DNA of 64,000 bases from Pristionchus mayeri (lineage: Eukaryota > Nematoda > Chromadorea > Rhabditida > Neodiplogasteridae): positions 27,571,469 through 27,635,468 of the forward strand of contig BTRK01000005.1 in NCBI GenBank assembly GCA_036245805.1, in the 5' to 3' direction. The position numbers were made by a program, and so were the translations under genes. The notes beneath the pieces were generated by a model, which was not told the DNA's origin, searched no databases, and saw nothing but the letters and a program-made list of their open reading frames with translations. Every line of letters begins with the position of its first letter. Within the stretch, counting starts at the first letter, position 1. Positions 1 to 32,795 of this stretch are shown here, in pieces.

Positions 1-21053
<21,053 letters not shown>

Positions 21054-21414
21054 GGGGAACCGACTTGGATGGATGTCATTACTCATCTGCACATCCCTTT
21101 GTTTGTATTTAACATTTTAACATATAAATTATATATGCATAATTTTGTTCTGAAAGATTTTTGATTGTATTGTTTATTAATCATAATTATGCTTTTTGTA
21201 TACCCTCGTAACTCTTTTTTTATGTCATAGCTGGAATCTGTTTATGCACTGGGGCTATATAACTTGCTGACTTTTTTTGTTAAGAGGGGGCGTATAAATC
21301 GGTTTATTATTTACCTATCATTCCTGATGAATAGTCGTTCGATTCGACTCTGTTATCTGTTGTCTGTTCCTCGTTTTAGGATTCACTCGATAATTCAGGA
21401 GTACGATAGTTAAG
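21054..21414. other. Short intergenic gap between dhc-1 and the next gene
   Basis: This is AT-rich sequence with no open frame of note. It presumably holds the dhc-1 3' UTR. AATTCAG at 21392-21398, followed by a start codon 17 nt later, looks like a 3' splice acceptor and could be a spliced-leader addition site for the downstream gene. Confidence 0.5.
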
Positions 21415-24319
21415 ATGAGCGAAGACTCGTGCATGGCCATGAAGTGGGCGATTGTTGCATCCATCCCTGATCTCGCAGTCCTTCCCAGCATCCAGTGAGT
21501 TAGAGGGAGGAGGGGAGTGGAGGATGAGAACTAACAAGTGAGGACACAAATCAATATATGCATTCTCAGGTCGTTCGGATCATGGTTGGCAGGCGAACTG
21601 ACGAAGGAGGGAAGGAAGATTGGAACACAGGCAAGAATAAGGAGGGAGGGGGATGATTGACTGAGTGTGATTGCAGTTGATCCTCGAGGATTCTCCCTCC
21701 ATTGTCCTCAATGTCCTTCCCGGTGACATCGGAGGCAACTGCAGTGCTTACGAGAAGGTGAGAGAGGGAAGGAAATTAACCTGAATTGATGGATTGAGAT
21801 CCATAACGAGATGCCTGGAGTGCAGCTGGTGGTGCACGTGCTGCCTCACGAGAACTCGGAGGAATACAATTGGATGAAGAGTCTCTCCTCTCGATATGGA
21901 ATGATCAGACAGGGAATCCTTCTCGAGAATGCCCTCACTCACTTCGAGAGCACTGAGAAGACGGAGGTGAGGAAGGGGGGAGGGGAATCGTGTGAAGACT
22001 CTCATTTACGATTGCACGTTTGGTCGTTGTCAGGTGCTTCGCAACATCATCCAGTGGATCGCACGCAGATCAGCTGAACTGGCGAGAGGAAAGGCAGGGT
22101 GAGTGAGGATGTCCAAGTGATAGGGGGGGGGGGGGGGGCGGGCGCTCTCGATGGCATCCTTCTGTGTAGTCCTTGTTGATCTCTTCCTTTTCAGTCTGGA
22201 GAAACCATTCGACCTTCGTGTTGGCCCTGATGATTCGATTGTGAAGCCGTCGAAGGGAATGGTGAACGACGCGATGGTGAAGTCAGTGGTGAACGGAGTA
22301 CTGCACGGATGTGATGCAGGTAGGGGAGAGGAGAGAGTGATGCTGCAGATAGTGCACCATTGCACAACCATGAGAAGACCAGACTCTTTTAGTGGACGCA
22401 GATTCGTGTGTGCGTGTGTCGAAACTGCCGATGGGGATAGGAGAGTACGCTGTGGCCAGTGAGTTGGATTGGAACCAAGCTTAAAACCCGTTCTCCCTAA
22501 GATTGCAGGTAGGATGGCACAACTCGGTCAAAATGGTTGCCCGGAGCTCAAACTTGGGGAGTATGACCCCTAGGGCCAAAGAACTTTTCAACCGAAAGCG
22601 CGACCCGAAATATCGATTTTTGATCTACCGAAATCGATTTTTCAGATTTCGGATTTCGATATCGTGTAATAGCTCATTCGAAAGAGCATGAAAAGTTATG
22701 CAAGAAACTCTAAGTGGACCAGAAACCATCAACGTTGATAGTGAACTTTTTCATCACTTTTGGTAGATCACGATATAAATGTGCATGAAGGCATTGTTTG
22801 CAACCTCCTATTCTTAGATATATTATGTATTTTTTACCGTTTAATAAAATGAAGCCTTAAAATTAGCATATTTTCACGGTCATCGTACTCGGAATCTCAC
22901 GCAACCATGACCTACTCCGGAACGAAAATATCCAAACTTCAGATTTCGGTACCGTCTAATAGCTCATTCGAAATAGCATGGAAAGTTATGCCAGAAACTC
23001 GAAGGAAACCGGAAAGCATCGGCGTTGACGTTAATTAGACCCGATCATTTAAATTGTAGGCAAGAAGTTTTTTTGACCATATCTTTTTCATATCAGATTT
23101 TGGTGACCTGGCATATAAAAATTCGAATTCTACGCGTAAAAATACATCAGAAAGTGCTTTATCCGTATTTTTTTAAAGAAAAAGTTGAAATTCATTTTTT
23201 CTGACGAAAAAAATCTTCGGAGAAATAGTGAAAAAGTTGAAAACTTGCAATTTTATTTAAAAAGCATTTTCTGACTTATTTTTACGCGTAGAATTCGAAT
23301 TTCTATATGCCAGGTCACCAAAATCTGATATATAAAAGATATGGTCGAAAAACTTATTGCATGGATTTTAAATGATCGGGTCTAATTAACGTCAACGCCG
23401 ATGCTTTCCGGTTTCCTTCGAGTTTCCGGCATAACTTTCCATGCTATTTCGAATGAGCTATTAGACGGTACCGAAATCTGAAGTTTGGATATTTTCGTTC
23501 CGGATTAGGTCATGGTTGCGTGAGATTCCGAGTACGATGACCGTGAAAATATGCTAATTTTAAGGCTTCATTTTATTAAACGGTAAAAAATACATAATAT
23601 ATCTAAGAATAGGAGGTTGCAAACAATGCCTTCATGCACATTTATATCGTGATCTACCAAAAGGGATGAAAAAGTTCACTATTCGAGCTGTAACTGACGT
23701 CAACGTTGATGGTTTCTGGTCCCCTTAGAGTTTCTTGCATATCTTTTCATGCTCTTTCGAATGAGCTATTACACGATATCGAAATCCGAAATCTGAAAAA
23801 TCGATTTCGGTAGATCAAAAATCGATATTTCGGGTCGCGCTTTCGGTTGAAAAGTTCTTTGGCCCTAGGGGTCATACTCCCCAAGTTTGAGCTCCGGGCA
23901 ACCATTTTGACCGAGTTGTGCCACCTATACCTAAGTTCACTGCAGTCTTACGGAGAACGGGTTTTAATTACAAAAGATTGCCATTTTCATTTTCATATGA
24001 TTGGGAAGGTGAAGAATAAACAATGTTGAGTTGATTAAGGAGTAAGAGTAATTGTGATGGTTGTAGGCATCTTCCGTGATCTGTCTGTGTGTGGAGTAAG
24101 CATCCACTCCGATGAGGCCGTCGTCACCCTCAAGAACAAGTGAGCGGAGAAGATTACGATAGGAAGGAAGCATCGAGAATTGATCTAATTGTGATGGACT
24201 GCAGGTTCCACGCCCATCAGGCCGCGTCACTCTACAACAACTTCCAGCTGGATCGATATCACGCGATCGAAGTCGTCCCTCTCTCCCAATCCGTGAATGA
24301 GCAGATCAAAGCAGTCTGA
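21415..24319 (+). CDS. Unrecognised protein of about 285 residues, nine or so exons
   Basis: I do not recognise this protein. The start is ATG 21415 (MSEDSCMAMKWAIVASIPDL), followed by exons that join in frame: SFGSWLAGELTKEGRKIGTQ, LILEDSPSIVLNVLPGDIGG, VVHVLPHENSEEYNWMKSLS, VLRNIIQWIARRSAELARGK, KPFDLRVGPDDSIVKPSKGM, HHCTTMRRPDSFSGRRFVCA, GIFRDLSVCGVSIHSDEAVV and FHAHQAASLYNNFQLDRYHA. It ends at TGA 24317-24319. I see no signal peptide or membrane segment. The composition is that of an ordinary soluble globular protein with several His/Cys residues in the HHCTT...CACVE stretch. The gene lies 0.36 kb downstream of dhc-1 on the same strand, with an acceptor-like sequence before the start. The exon before 24060 is separated from the next by a 1.6-kb intron that contains a foldback element. 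Exon boundaries are inferred by eye. Confidence 0.65.
21631..21676 (+). other. Probable GC-AG intron
   Basis: The flanking exons join in frame only if the donor is ACACAG|GCAAGA at 21631 and the acceptor is GATTGCAG ending at 21676. This gives GTQ|LILED. No GT donor nearby keeps the frame. GC-AG introns with a strong CAG|GCAAG context are a known minor class. Confidence 0.65.
22512..23925. mobile_element. 1.4-kb foldback element flanked by TA, in an intron of the 21415-24319 gene
   Basis: Nearly the whole element is one inverted repeat with arms of about 690 bp meeting near 23215. The left end reads GGATGGCACAACTCGGTC and the right end GACCGAGTTGTGCCACC. Both are flanked by TA (22510-22511 and 23926-23927), as for Tc1/mariner-type insertion. 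Arm similarity is high over long blocks, for example the segment around GGCATAACTTTCCATGC and its complement. No transposase frame is present. Confidence 0.85.
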
Positions 24320-24809
24320 GTACTGTATCGACCATCCATCGATTACCTCCTGAATTCTACTTCCACTATATTTATTATCACCTAATTTAATATTGTTGAC
24401 TCGGAAAGCCGTGCATTGTACCATTTGCTCCAGTTGTTCACTCTTCACCCGTTACTCCACCCTCCCTTCACTTTGGTAATCCTCGATCTCTCGACTTTGG
24501 TAATCTCGAGTTGTTCTCCCCGCATATCTCATCGACCCTAACATTCCGAGCATCTCAATTCTTGAATTTCGTTGTATCTCATGGATTTTACTGCGATAAA
24601 CAAATCGCTGCGATAAACATGACCGAGACTCTGAAACAAAAATACCACTTTAAATATTGAAATGGGGGATTAATGACCCAATTTGAATAATAGATGGCGA
24701 AAGGTGACGATCATTTCCAATTCGCCGTCCTTCCATTCTCCATTCCCTCGCTCGTATCAACTGGTTCGTCCTTCTCCCCTTTCTAGTGATTATTCCTTCT
24801 TTCAGAGGG

Positions 24810-27800
24810 ATGCGTCGAATCTGGAGTCTGATCGGGGGAGAGGGAGGGAAGCAGCCACAGGGAGATAGAACTAGAGAAGAAGGGAATGATGGGGATGAAG
24901 ATGCTGTCCAAGTCACCAATACTGCCACTCAGACTCTGTATGCAAGATTGAATTGGCCTTTGATTTATTTTTTATTTAGATCACGAGAGGAAATGAAGGA
25001 AGAAGCGGGGACTCCTGTGAGAGAGGAGAGATCTGTCGATGAAGGAGGAAAGAGAAAGTCGAAGAAAAAGAAGAAGAAGTGAGTGATCTCCCAATCACCA
25101 AATCAATTCCATCTGTACAGATTCACAAGGAGCAGTGAAGCAAAGACTCCTAAGAAGACGTCTAATTCGATGGGGAAAAGGAAGAGATCGAAGGAGAAAG
25201 TAAAGGATAGAACGAAGGAGATTGAGAAGAAGGAGGACGAGGGAGGAAAGCACGTGTAAGTTGAAAGTTAGGAGCTGTTGTGAATGGATCCGAAATGAGG
25301 GAGGAGGATGGCGCTCTCTCCTCTCCTTTCCCTTCGTACACTCTGCATCTCAGAGTGGTGGCTGAAGCACGAGAGATCGCTGCCCGTGAGGATAATGAAG
25401 CATTCGAGAATGATGGAGGGACCATGGCCAAGTCAAAGATCAAGTCGAGAGATCTGCAGTAAGAGGAAGGGAAAAGAAGGGAGTGATGGAGTATTGCAGA
25501 TGGAAGGAAGAAAGTAGCAGTGAAGAAAGGAAGAAGAGGGGAACTCCCGTGAAGAAGTAGGATGAGAATAGAAGGAGGAATCAATTGACATCCTTCAGGA
25601 TTAGTGAAGCTCGCGATGAGAACAAAGCTGATGATGAAGAGTTTGAGAACGACGGGCAAGCTCCCATGGCCAAGTCGAAGATCAAGACGAGAGACCTCAA
25701 GTGAGTGGATAATGCTCCCCTTTATTGATTGATCTTTGATCTCTTAAGATGGAAAGGAAGCGAAGAGTCGCCCCAGAAGACGGAACGAAGTTCGGAGGAT
25801 AAAACTCAGGCGAAAACACCAAGGAAGAAGCATCCTCGTGTCACTGAGTAGGCTATTATGATTGCTTATGCTGTTTGTAATCTACCTCGCACACGTTGAA
25901 CTCCCATTGTGAGATATTGTGTGACTAGGAAAATGAGGATCCTCCTATTCCTCTCACTCGGTTGAGTTGATCGGTCTATTATCAGTTGTGTGCTCTCTCT
26001 CATTGATGCGTACAAATTCATAAGAATGACAGATTAGACTAACGACTCGGAAGAGTACATTTTATGGGGAAGTTGACTCGTGCATGCCTGGATATGTAGA
26101 TGATGATGAGGTAATAATCCATCTCACTCTTGCAGGAAAGTTGCGGAAGCTCGTGAAGAGAACAAAGCTGATGATGAGGAATTTGAGAACGACGGGAAAG
26201 CAACAATGGCCAAGTCTAAGATTAAGACGAGAGATCTCAAGTGCGATGAGGTAATCTGGTGTTTGATGATTTGTGTTATGCAGATGGAAGAGCAATGAAC
26301 CAATGGGAGAGATGTCGCCTGGGAAGAATGGAAGTGGGAGTGATTCGGGTGAGTGGAAAGGAGAGGGAAGAATGGAGGAAGAATGAATGCAGGGGAATCG
26401 ACGGAGAAGAAACAACCGAGGAGAAGGAAAGAAACACTCGTGAAAGAGTGAGTGAGAAGAAGGAAGAAGCGGAAGGAGTGCCTTACAGGAAAGTTGCCGA
26501 AGCTCGTGAAGAGAACAAAGCTGATGATGAGGAATTTGAGAATGCAGGAGCATCGATGGCAAGATCAAAGATCAAGACCAGACATCTGAAGTAAGTAGTG
26601 GAGTTAGGGAAGGAGTAGAGTAGGTAACGCATTGCAGATGGAAGGAAGAAGAGAAGGAACCTACGAAGAAACGGTTAGGAATTCGATCAGGAAGATGCAC
26701 TAATGTTATAATTTGAGCGTTGTGGCTGAGGCCCGCGAGGTGAATAAGGAAGACGACGAAGAATTTGAGAATGGATCGGGAGGGACAATGGCCAAGTCGA
26801 AGATTAAGACCAGAGATCTGAAGTATCCATCGCCTAGTCCCCCTCTCTATGATTCATTATTTGAGATGGAAGAAAGAGGAGGAGAGTCCTTCTCATCGTA
26901 TCCCAGTCAAATGCATGGAGGTTTCGGTAGACTCGAGTGAAGCCAGATCTCCCATCAAGTACTCCCCCTCCCCCACTCATTCTTTCATTCTATGTTTTCA
27001 GGATTGTAGAGGCTCGTGATGAGAATAAAGCTGATGATGAAGAGTTTGAGAACGACGGAGCATCGATGGCGAGATCAAAGATCAAGAGTAGAGCCTTACA
27101 GTGAGTAATAGAGATTGATTGGATGATGGTGTCTCTCAGATGGAAGAAGGGCGAGGTTTCCCCCGCCAAGGAAGTGGCATCTCGAGAGAAGATAGTGATG
27201 AAGATGCAGAAGACTCCAGAGAAGAAGACTGTGGAAGAGATGAAGTGAGTGGTCACTCATCTACCTCTCACGGGGTAGTCCACAGATCGAGTGACAGTCC
27301 CGAGCCGCCCCCTCGATCATTGATGCAGAGTGTACAAGGGGAGAAGAAGAAGGAGACACCGGTGAGAGAGAGAGATGAAGTGGTAGTGATTGATTGATTG
27401 AGACTGAACGGTCGTCGATGCTTCCTCCCTCACCCATCTCTCCCTCCAATCAGAGCAGTGTGAGGAAGGAAGTGAAGGAGGAGAATAAAGTGGAGAAGAG
27501 TGAAGTATCGAGAAAGTTCGAGACAAGGGATACTGTACCATTGATTGATGATTGTAGTCGCCATTCGAAGAAGGAGGACAATTCTCGCGAGAATACAGAG
27601 AAATCATTCATGAGAAAGTGAGTGATTATTGATGGAATATATATGAGGGCGTTTGCCTAAGAATCGAGCAGATTCGGAGAGTTCTGGCACAACCCAAAAA
27701 TCACGATTTTTTGAAACTAAGTTCTTTGGGGTTATTGAAGGTGCCGAAAACGGTGAGCACACTCATTTTGCTTCCAGAGCCTCCGTTGGCTCCAGACGGC

Positions 27801-29407
27801 GTCACGTCGAAAACGCGTTTTTACGCATATCTCATAATCGGAAAGTGCTAAATTTACGCGAGTAAGGTTTCCCAAGTAGAATTCGATGCTGATCACGCCT
27901 GGCTACTTCATTTTTCATGAATTATTAAAATAATTTTTAAAAATTCAACTTTTCGTATTCACGACGCCGAGCTTAGCAAGTTACATCGATAGAACCGTCG
28001 TGACGAGAGGATTTAGAATCTCAAATTTCATCGATTTTCTCCATAGGCTTTTTTTGGAGTGAAAGATTGGAGTGAAAACGTGATGCGAAAATGGGGGTAA
28101 ATTAGGCGATCGCAGTCTCTCTCCGAGGCAGGGGAGAGGACGGGGCGAGAGAGTGTGGAGGAACGAGAGAGCGACGAGTCGCTCGTAAACTGCCATGGGG
28201 AGATAAGGAAGGGAGGGAGAGGGGGGGAGAGACTGCGATCGCCTCATTTACTCCTCATTTTCGCATCACGTTTTCACTCCAATCTTGAAAAGCCTATGGA
28301 GAAAATCGATGAAATTTGAGATTCTAAATCCTCTCGTCACGACGGTTCTATCGATGTAACTTGCTAAGCTCGGCGTCGTGAATACGAAAAGTTGAATTTT
28401 TAAAAATTATTTTAATAATTCATGAAAAATGAAGTAGCCAGGCGTAATCAGCATCGAATTCTACTTGGGAAACCTTACTCGCGTAAATTTAGCACTTTCC
28501 GATTATGAGATATGCGTAAAAACGCGTTTTCGACGTGACGCCGTCTGGAGCCAACGGAGGCTCTGCAAGCAAAATGAGTGTGCCCACCGTCTTCAGCACC
28601 CTCAACTACCCCAAAATGCATCTTTACAGAAAATCACGATTTTTGTTCTATGCCGGACCTTGATCGATTCTTAGGCAAACGGTCTCATATCTTGTGTGTT
28701 TCAGTCTCCGTCCCCGATTGAGTCTCTTTCGCAAATCGAAGAGTCGCAGTGATAAAACGCGAGTCTTCCCTACAGTTTAAAACACGGGCTCATTTCATAT
28801 TTCAGAGGTGTCCGTGAAATGGCTAAGAAAGAGGACAGGTGTCCTTCGGATTCGACATCTTCTCAGATGTCGCAGACTTCTCCCGATAAATCTTCGGTTG
28901 GTTCCACTCAATGAGTAGAATGATTCTCTCCATTTCAGAGGGAAAACACCTCCACTCGTCTCGTGAGATCAGGAATTCATACCAACCTGGGAATTGACAA
29001 TTGCAGGATGTTGCTGCATCAGCAGTCGACAAGTCGATGAAATCGATCAAGAGCATGTTCAAGGTTGACTCCTTCTCGAGAGTTCAAAGATCAATTTGTT
29101 CAGAAGACTGATGATACAAAGAAGAGGATGGAGGATCTCCTTCCCCACGTGGAAGTACGGTAGTCTTCTCTCTCTACCGTACTCTGTTTATCACTCTACA
29201 GAGAGATGGTCGAGATGTCCAAGATGCTCGTCGTCTCATGGAGATGCTCAAGAGAAACAACGTATTCGAGAATGCCCTCTTCCCCTACCAGGTATACTGT
29301 AATCAGATCCTTTCGATCGCGAACTGATCGATGGCAGAACGAAACTCTGCGAGCCCACTTCACAAGTGGATCGAGAAGACTGGATCAGAAGGTAAGTGCT
29401 CTTGTTG

Positions 29408-29448
<41 letters not shown>

Positions 29449-29819
29449 CAGACGATGGATCTCCTCTTCAAGGCCACTGATTTCGTCCTTGACAAGATTC
29501 TGTATCGAGGAGAGGAATTGGACGAGTACATCGACAATCCCCTCAAGACATTCATCCTCAATCGAACAAAGGTCCTTCCAGACGAGAGATCAATGCTCAT
29601 TCTCTCTCTTTCAGTCTCGTACAATGGTAGTGGAACATCTTCTTCGCCATCCTGAGTTTCTCCCTCAGACATGGGGAGGTCGGACTGTCGTTCTCATGAG
29701 ATCCGAAGAGGAGGTTACTGTAGCTCCCGAGGTGGATTGAAGAGTGATTCCAACGCATAATTACAAAATTACAGGATGAGAAGTCGTCTCGCAGTAAAAA
29801 AGAAGGTCGTAAGAAGTGA
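24810..29819 (+). CDS. Lys/Glu-rich protein with six single-exon repeats and a folded C-terminal part; function unknown
   Basis: I do not recognise this family. The chosen start is ATG 24810, four bases after a strong acceptor (TTCCTTCTTTCAG). The N-terminal exons are highly charged (EEMKEEAGTPVREERSVDEG, then a poly-Lys stretch). Six homologous exons (25354-27100) follow, each about 33-35 codons, alternating with short exons that begin Trp-Lys. A charged linker to 27618 is followed by an intron holding a foldback element. From 28807 the protein becomes less repetitive: MAKKEDRCPSDSTSSQMSQT, DARRLMEMLKRNNVFENALF, TDFVLDKILYRGEELDEYID, VEHLLRHPEFLPQTWGGRTV. The stop is at 29817-29819. The segment LDKILYRGEELDEYID faintly resembles the central part of R-SNARE helices, but this may be coincidence. 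Two separate genes, split near 27.6 kb, cannot be excluded. Confidence 0.6.
25354..27100 (+). repeat. Six tandemly duplicated repeat exons (consensus EAREENKADDEEFEND ... MAKSKIKTRDLK)
   Basis: The copies are at 25354-25458, 25599-25700, 26136-26240, 26489-26590, about 26717-26822 and 27002-27100. Each is one exon. It begins with a V/I-x-E-A-R motif, has an acidic centre around DDEEFEN, and ends with M-A-K/R-S-K-I-K-T/S-R. After each comes an exon starting W-K and rich in Lys, Glu and Pro. The spacing and shared exon phase show that the exon pair was duplicated repeatedly. Copies 2, 3 and 4 are the most alike; copy 1 has an insertion (AREIAAREDNEAFEND). Confidence 0.85.
27641..28690. mobile_element. 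1.05-kb foldback MITE, same family as 6566-7557
   Basis: The left end is ATATGAGGGCGTTTGCC and the right end GGCAAACGGTCTCATAT. The arms are about 480 bp and inverted, with long matching blocks such as the segments around GGTTCTATCGATGTAACTTG and its complement. The centre near 28130-28205 is GA-rich. The termini sit at TA. It shares the end motif and inner blocks (CATGAAAAATGAA, GAATTCGAT or GAATTCTA) with the dhc-1 copy. It lies in an intron and has no coding capacity. Confidence 0.85.
29414..29444. repeat. (CT)n microsatellite
   Basis: An uninterrupted CT dinucleotide run of about 30 bases makes up most of a short intron just before the TTATTCAG acceptor. It could act as an unusually long polypyrimidine tract. 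Confidence 0.9.
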
Positions 29820-30068
29820 ACAGACCTACCTCATCTATACTATCTGGACTCCTTTCCCTTCTCTCTATTCTTAACGCTCTTTACTGTAGTATAAATATTG
29901 ACTAAAAGTTCGTTTGGTGAATGAGCAGTCGGAGATGAAAATGATATACGAGAGTGGTGTGCATGAAGAAGAACATGAAGGAATACTATTCTTAATTTGA
30001 ATTACTCTGGAACCTGAAAAATATCTATTGATTTTCAACTGTGCAATTAGAATTTTGGTATAATACTT

Positions 30069-30095
30069 GGCCTCTGCCAATAATTGGCAGAGGCC
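30069..30095. other. Perfect 27-bp palindromic hairpin
   Basis: GGCCTCTGCCAA and TTGGCAGAGGCC surround AAT, making a perfect stem that can extend a little further (TAGGCC/GGCCTA is near-perfect). It lies 250 bp downstream of the 29819 stop codon at the edge of the repeat mosaic. It may be a terminus of one repeat family. Confidence 0.7.
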
Positions 30096-31020
30096 TATCA
30101 AGATGTGTCATACTGAGGATCCAATATTGCATACCTTACCATAAACTGAAAGCTTTTTTGTCTGGCGAGTTCGTTTCGAACGATATTTTAATAGTATGTC
30201 CCCATCCGGAATACAAGGTCATTACACGAAAAAGATTCCAGAAATTTCCAGAAGAAACATTTTTACGACCAAAAAATAGGTGTTGGTCTGTCCGTCTGTC
30301 CTTACCGTAACCCAGTGGCATTGGGTCAGATGTTGTGTCAGACTCATGATTTCATCAGAGGATCGATGGAAATCATCGATACCGTACTACTACCGTAACC
30401 AAAGCCTACCGTAACCCAGTGCGCTGGGTCAGACGCTGGGTCAGATTCACGATTCCGTTAGATAATCAATAGAAAACGTCGATTATGGCATTGGGACGGA
30501 CGCGGCATGGGAACCGTTATTTGCCCGGCATCAATATGGGATAATTTTCTGGAACTTCTAGCTTGAAAAGAGGCGTAGTTGCCCACTAGTTGCTATATTA
30601 CCTTAACCCGTAAGCTTTTTTGATCTGGAGGAGGTGGAGGGATGGCATGTTTGGGGTCATGTGCGCATCGGGCACACATGGTCTGCACGCACTTAACATT
30701 TCAAAATTTCATTGACGGAAAGAAAATATTATCGAAAAATAGGTGTTGCTTTGTCTGTCTGTCCGTCGGTACTGTAGTTTTGGGCTTTTCGAATTCCTGC
30801 GAGAGCAACGCATAGCCTCTGCACTCCAAGCATGGTGGAACGCTTGGCTGGCCCGAGATCGCTTTTCCCCTGAACCAAAAACCAATCGATTACCGTACAC
30901 CCTAAAAGTCAACTCGGTCAGATCTTTTTCCGGTGTGCGAATTCATGATTTTTTGGAAAACTATGGTGCATCATGACTGTCATTTAATTTAATATATTTT
31001 TAAATATACTGTTGTAATTT

Positions 31021-31140
31021 TACCATGGCCGAGTGGCTAACGCGATGGACTGGAAAACGAAAAGTTGTGGGTTCGATGCCTGACACCGTCAAAACGTTTT
31101 GCCACGCTTCGAGAAGCTTGGGCATGTTTAGCAAAATACC
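31021..31140 (+). mobile_element. tRNA-Ser-derived SINE-like head, copy 1
   Basis: An A-box-like TGGCCGAGTGG at 31026-31036 continues into CTAACGCGATGGACTGG, which follows the 5' half of eukaryotic tRNA-Ser. A B-box-like GGTTCGATGCC lies at 31070-31080. No variable arm or acceptor stem pairs correctly, so this is not a functional tRNA. It is followed by a shared tail, CAAAACGTTTTGCCACGCTT. Confidence 0.7.
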
Positions 31141-31954
31141 GTATACTTGCGGTAGGCTACCGTAGCCGAAAGCTACCGTATACCATGGCGTTGGGTCAGG
31201 CGGTGGGTCAGATTCATGATTTCGTCGGCGAATCGAAGGAAAACTTCAGTGCCGTACTCATACAGTATCCGAAAGCCACCGTATACCATGGCGTTGGGTC
31301 AGGCGGTGGGTCAGATTCGTGAGTTCGTCGGCGAATTGAAGGAGAAACTCAATACCGTACTCCTACAGTAACCGAATGCTACCGTAACCCGTGACACTGG
31401 GTCAGACGCCGGGTCAGATTCATGATTTTTTCTGAGTTTTTTTTAAAATTTAACGGGACTGTTGTCGATAAAAAAAAAACCTACATCTCCCAACGTTTAG
31501 ACGTAGTTGCCCGCTAGTTGCTATATTACCAGTAACCCGTAAGCTTTTTTGTTGTGGGGTTTGTGGGGGTGTGGGAGTGGGGGCGCTGGGAGCGGCAACG
31601 GGGCACATGCCCATTACGCACAAGTCCAGCTTTGGTCCCCTCGGGAAATTTTTCAGGAGTTCGAAAAAACATGTGTCATTCCGTCTGTTCGGTACGGTAG
31701 CTACTCATTTCTCAGCTGCCAAAGCCCTTGTGCTGTATCCACAATGCAATAGTGCCGATCGGCTTGGCCGGGGTAACTTTAATCCCAGAATCTCGGACCA
31801 ATCGATCACCGTACTCCCCAAGAGTCAACTGGGGCAACTATTATTCCAAGTTGCGCATTCATGACTTTTTGAAAAACGCAGCAATTAAATTGTTTCTTTG
31901 GTAAATCATTATCGTCCTATTATTTAAATTTTTTTGAAACATATGTGATATTTT

Positions 31955-32075
31955 ATTATGGCCGGGTGGCTAACGCGATGGATTGGCAAACACGAAGTTG
32001 GGGGTTCGGTGCCCGTCGGCGTCAAAACGTTTTGCCACGCTTCGAAAAGCCAGGGGGTGGTGGGGAAAATAATAT
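31955..32075 (+). mobile_element. tRNA-Ser-derived SINE-like head, copy 2
   Basis: The A-box-like segment is TGGCCGGGTGGC and the B-box-like segment is GGTTCGGTGCC at 32003-32013. The same tail (CAAAACGTTTTGCCACGCTT) follows. It is preceded by an AT-rich leader shared with copy 3. Confidence 0.7.
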
Positions 32076-32680
32076 ATGATTACGGTAGGTCAAAACTAGC
32101 GCTGGGCCACATAATATTCGCAGGGTCATAAGTATGAATAAAACTTTTTCAAACTTAAAGACGTGTATCCAAGTCACGAGTCCGTTATTTTAAGCTCGTA
32201 AAAGATAAAAGTAGTTGCCTACTTGTGACAGAACGTAGTTGCCCGCTAGTTGCTACATATACAATAAACCGTAAGCTTTTTTGCTGGAGGGTTTGTGGGG
32301 GCGCGGGGGTGGGGGCGCTGGGAGCGGCATCGGGGCACTTGCCCATTACGCACATGTCCAGCTTTGGCTCCCTCGGCAAAATTTTCAGGATTCCAAAAAA
32401 ACAAGGGTTTGTCCGTCTGTTACCTTTGAAAATGATTTTCTCCAAAACTACGCAGCTTTACCGGAATCTGAAATTGCGATGCAACTTGGCTGGCCGACCG
32501 AATCATTTCCCCAAAACAGCGAACCGATCGATTACCGTACACCGCAAAAGTCCGGTGGGTCAACTAATTTTCGTTGGAGCGACTTCATGACTTTTTCAAA
32601 AACGCAGCAATGAAATTGTTTCTCTGGTAAATAACGACTGTCCAAATATTTAAAAATTTTAGAATATACTTATGTATTTT

Positions 32681-32795
32681 TATCATGGCCGAGTGGCTAA
32701 CGCGATGGGCTAACAAACGCAAAGTTGGGGTTTCGACTCCCGTCGGCGTGAAAACGTTTTGCCACGTTTCGAAAAGCTTGGGAATGGTGGGGAAA
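32681..32795 (+). mobile_element. tRNA-Ser-derived SINE-like head, copy 3
   Basis: TGGCCGAGTGG is followed by CTAACGCGATGGGC, then GGTTTCGACTCC near 32729-32740 and the tail GAAAACGTTTTGCCACGTTT. The sequence after it (GGTAGGTCAAAATTAGCGCT) is also shared with copy 2, so the head travels as part of a larger unit. Confidence 0.7.

Noticed and set aside
31021..32795. Functional tRNA-Ser genes
   Set aside because: A- and B-box-like parts exist, but acceptor and anticodon stems do not pair and the variable arm is missing.
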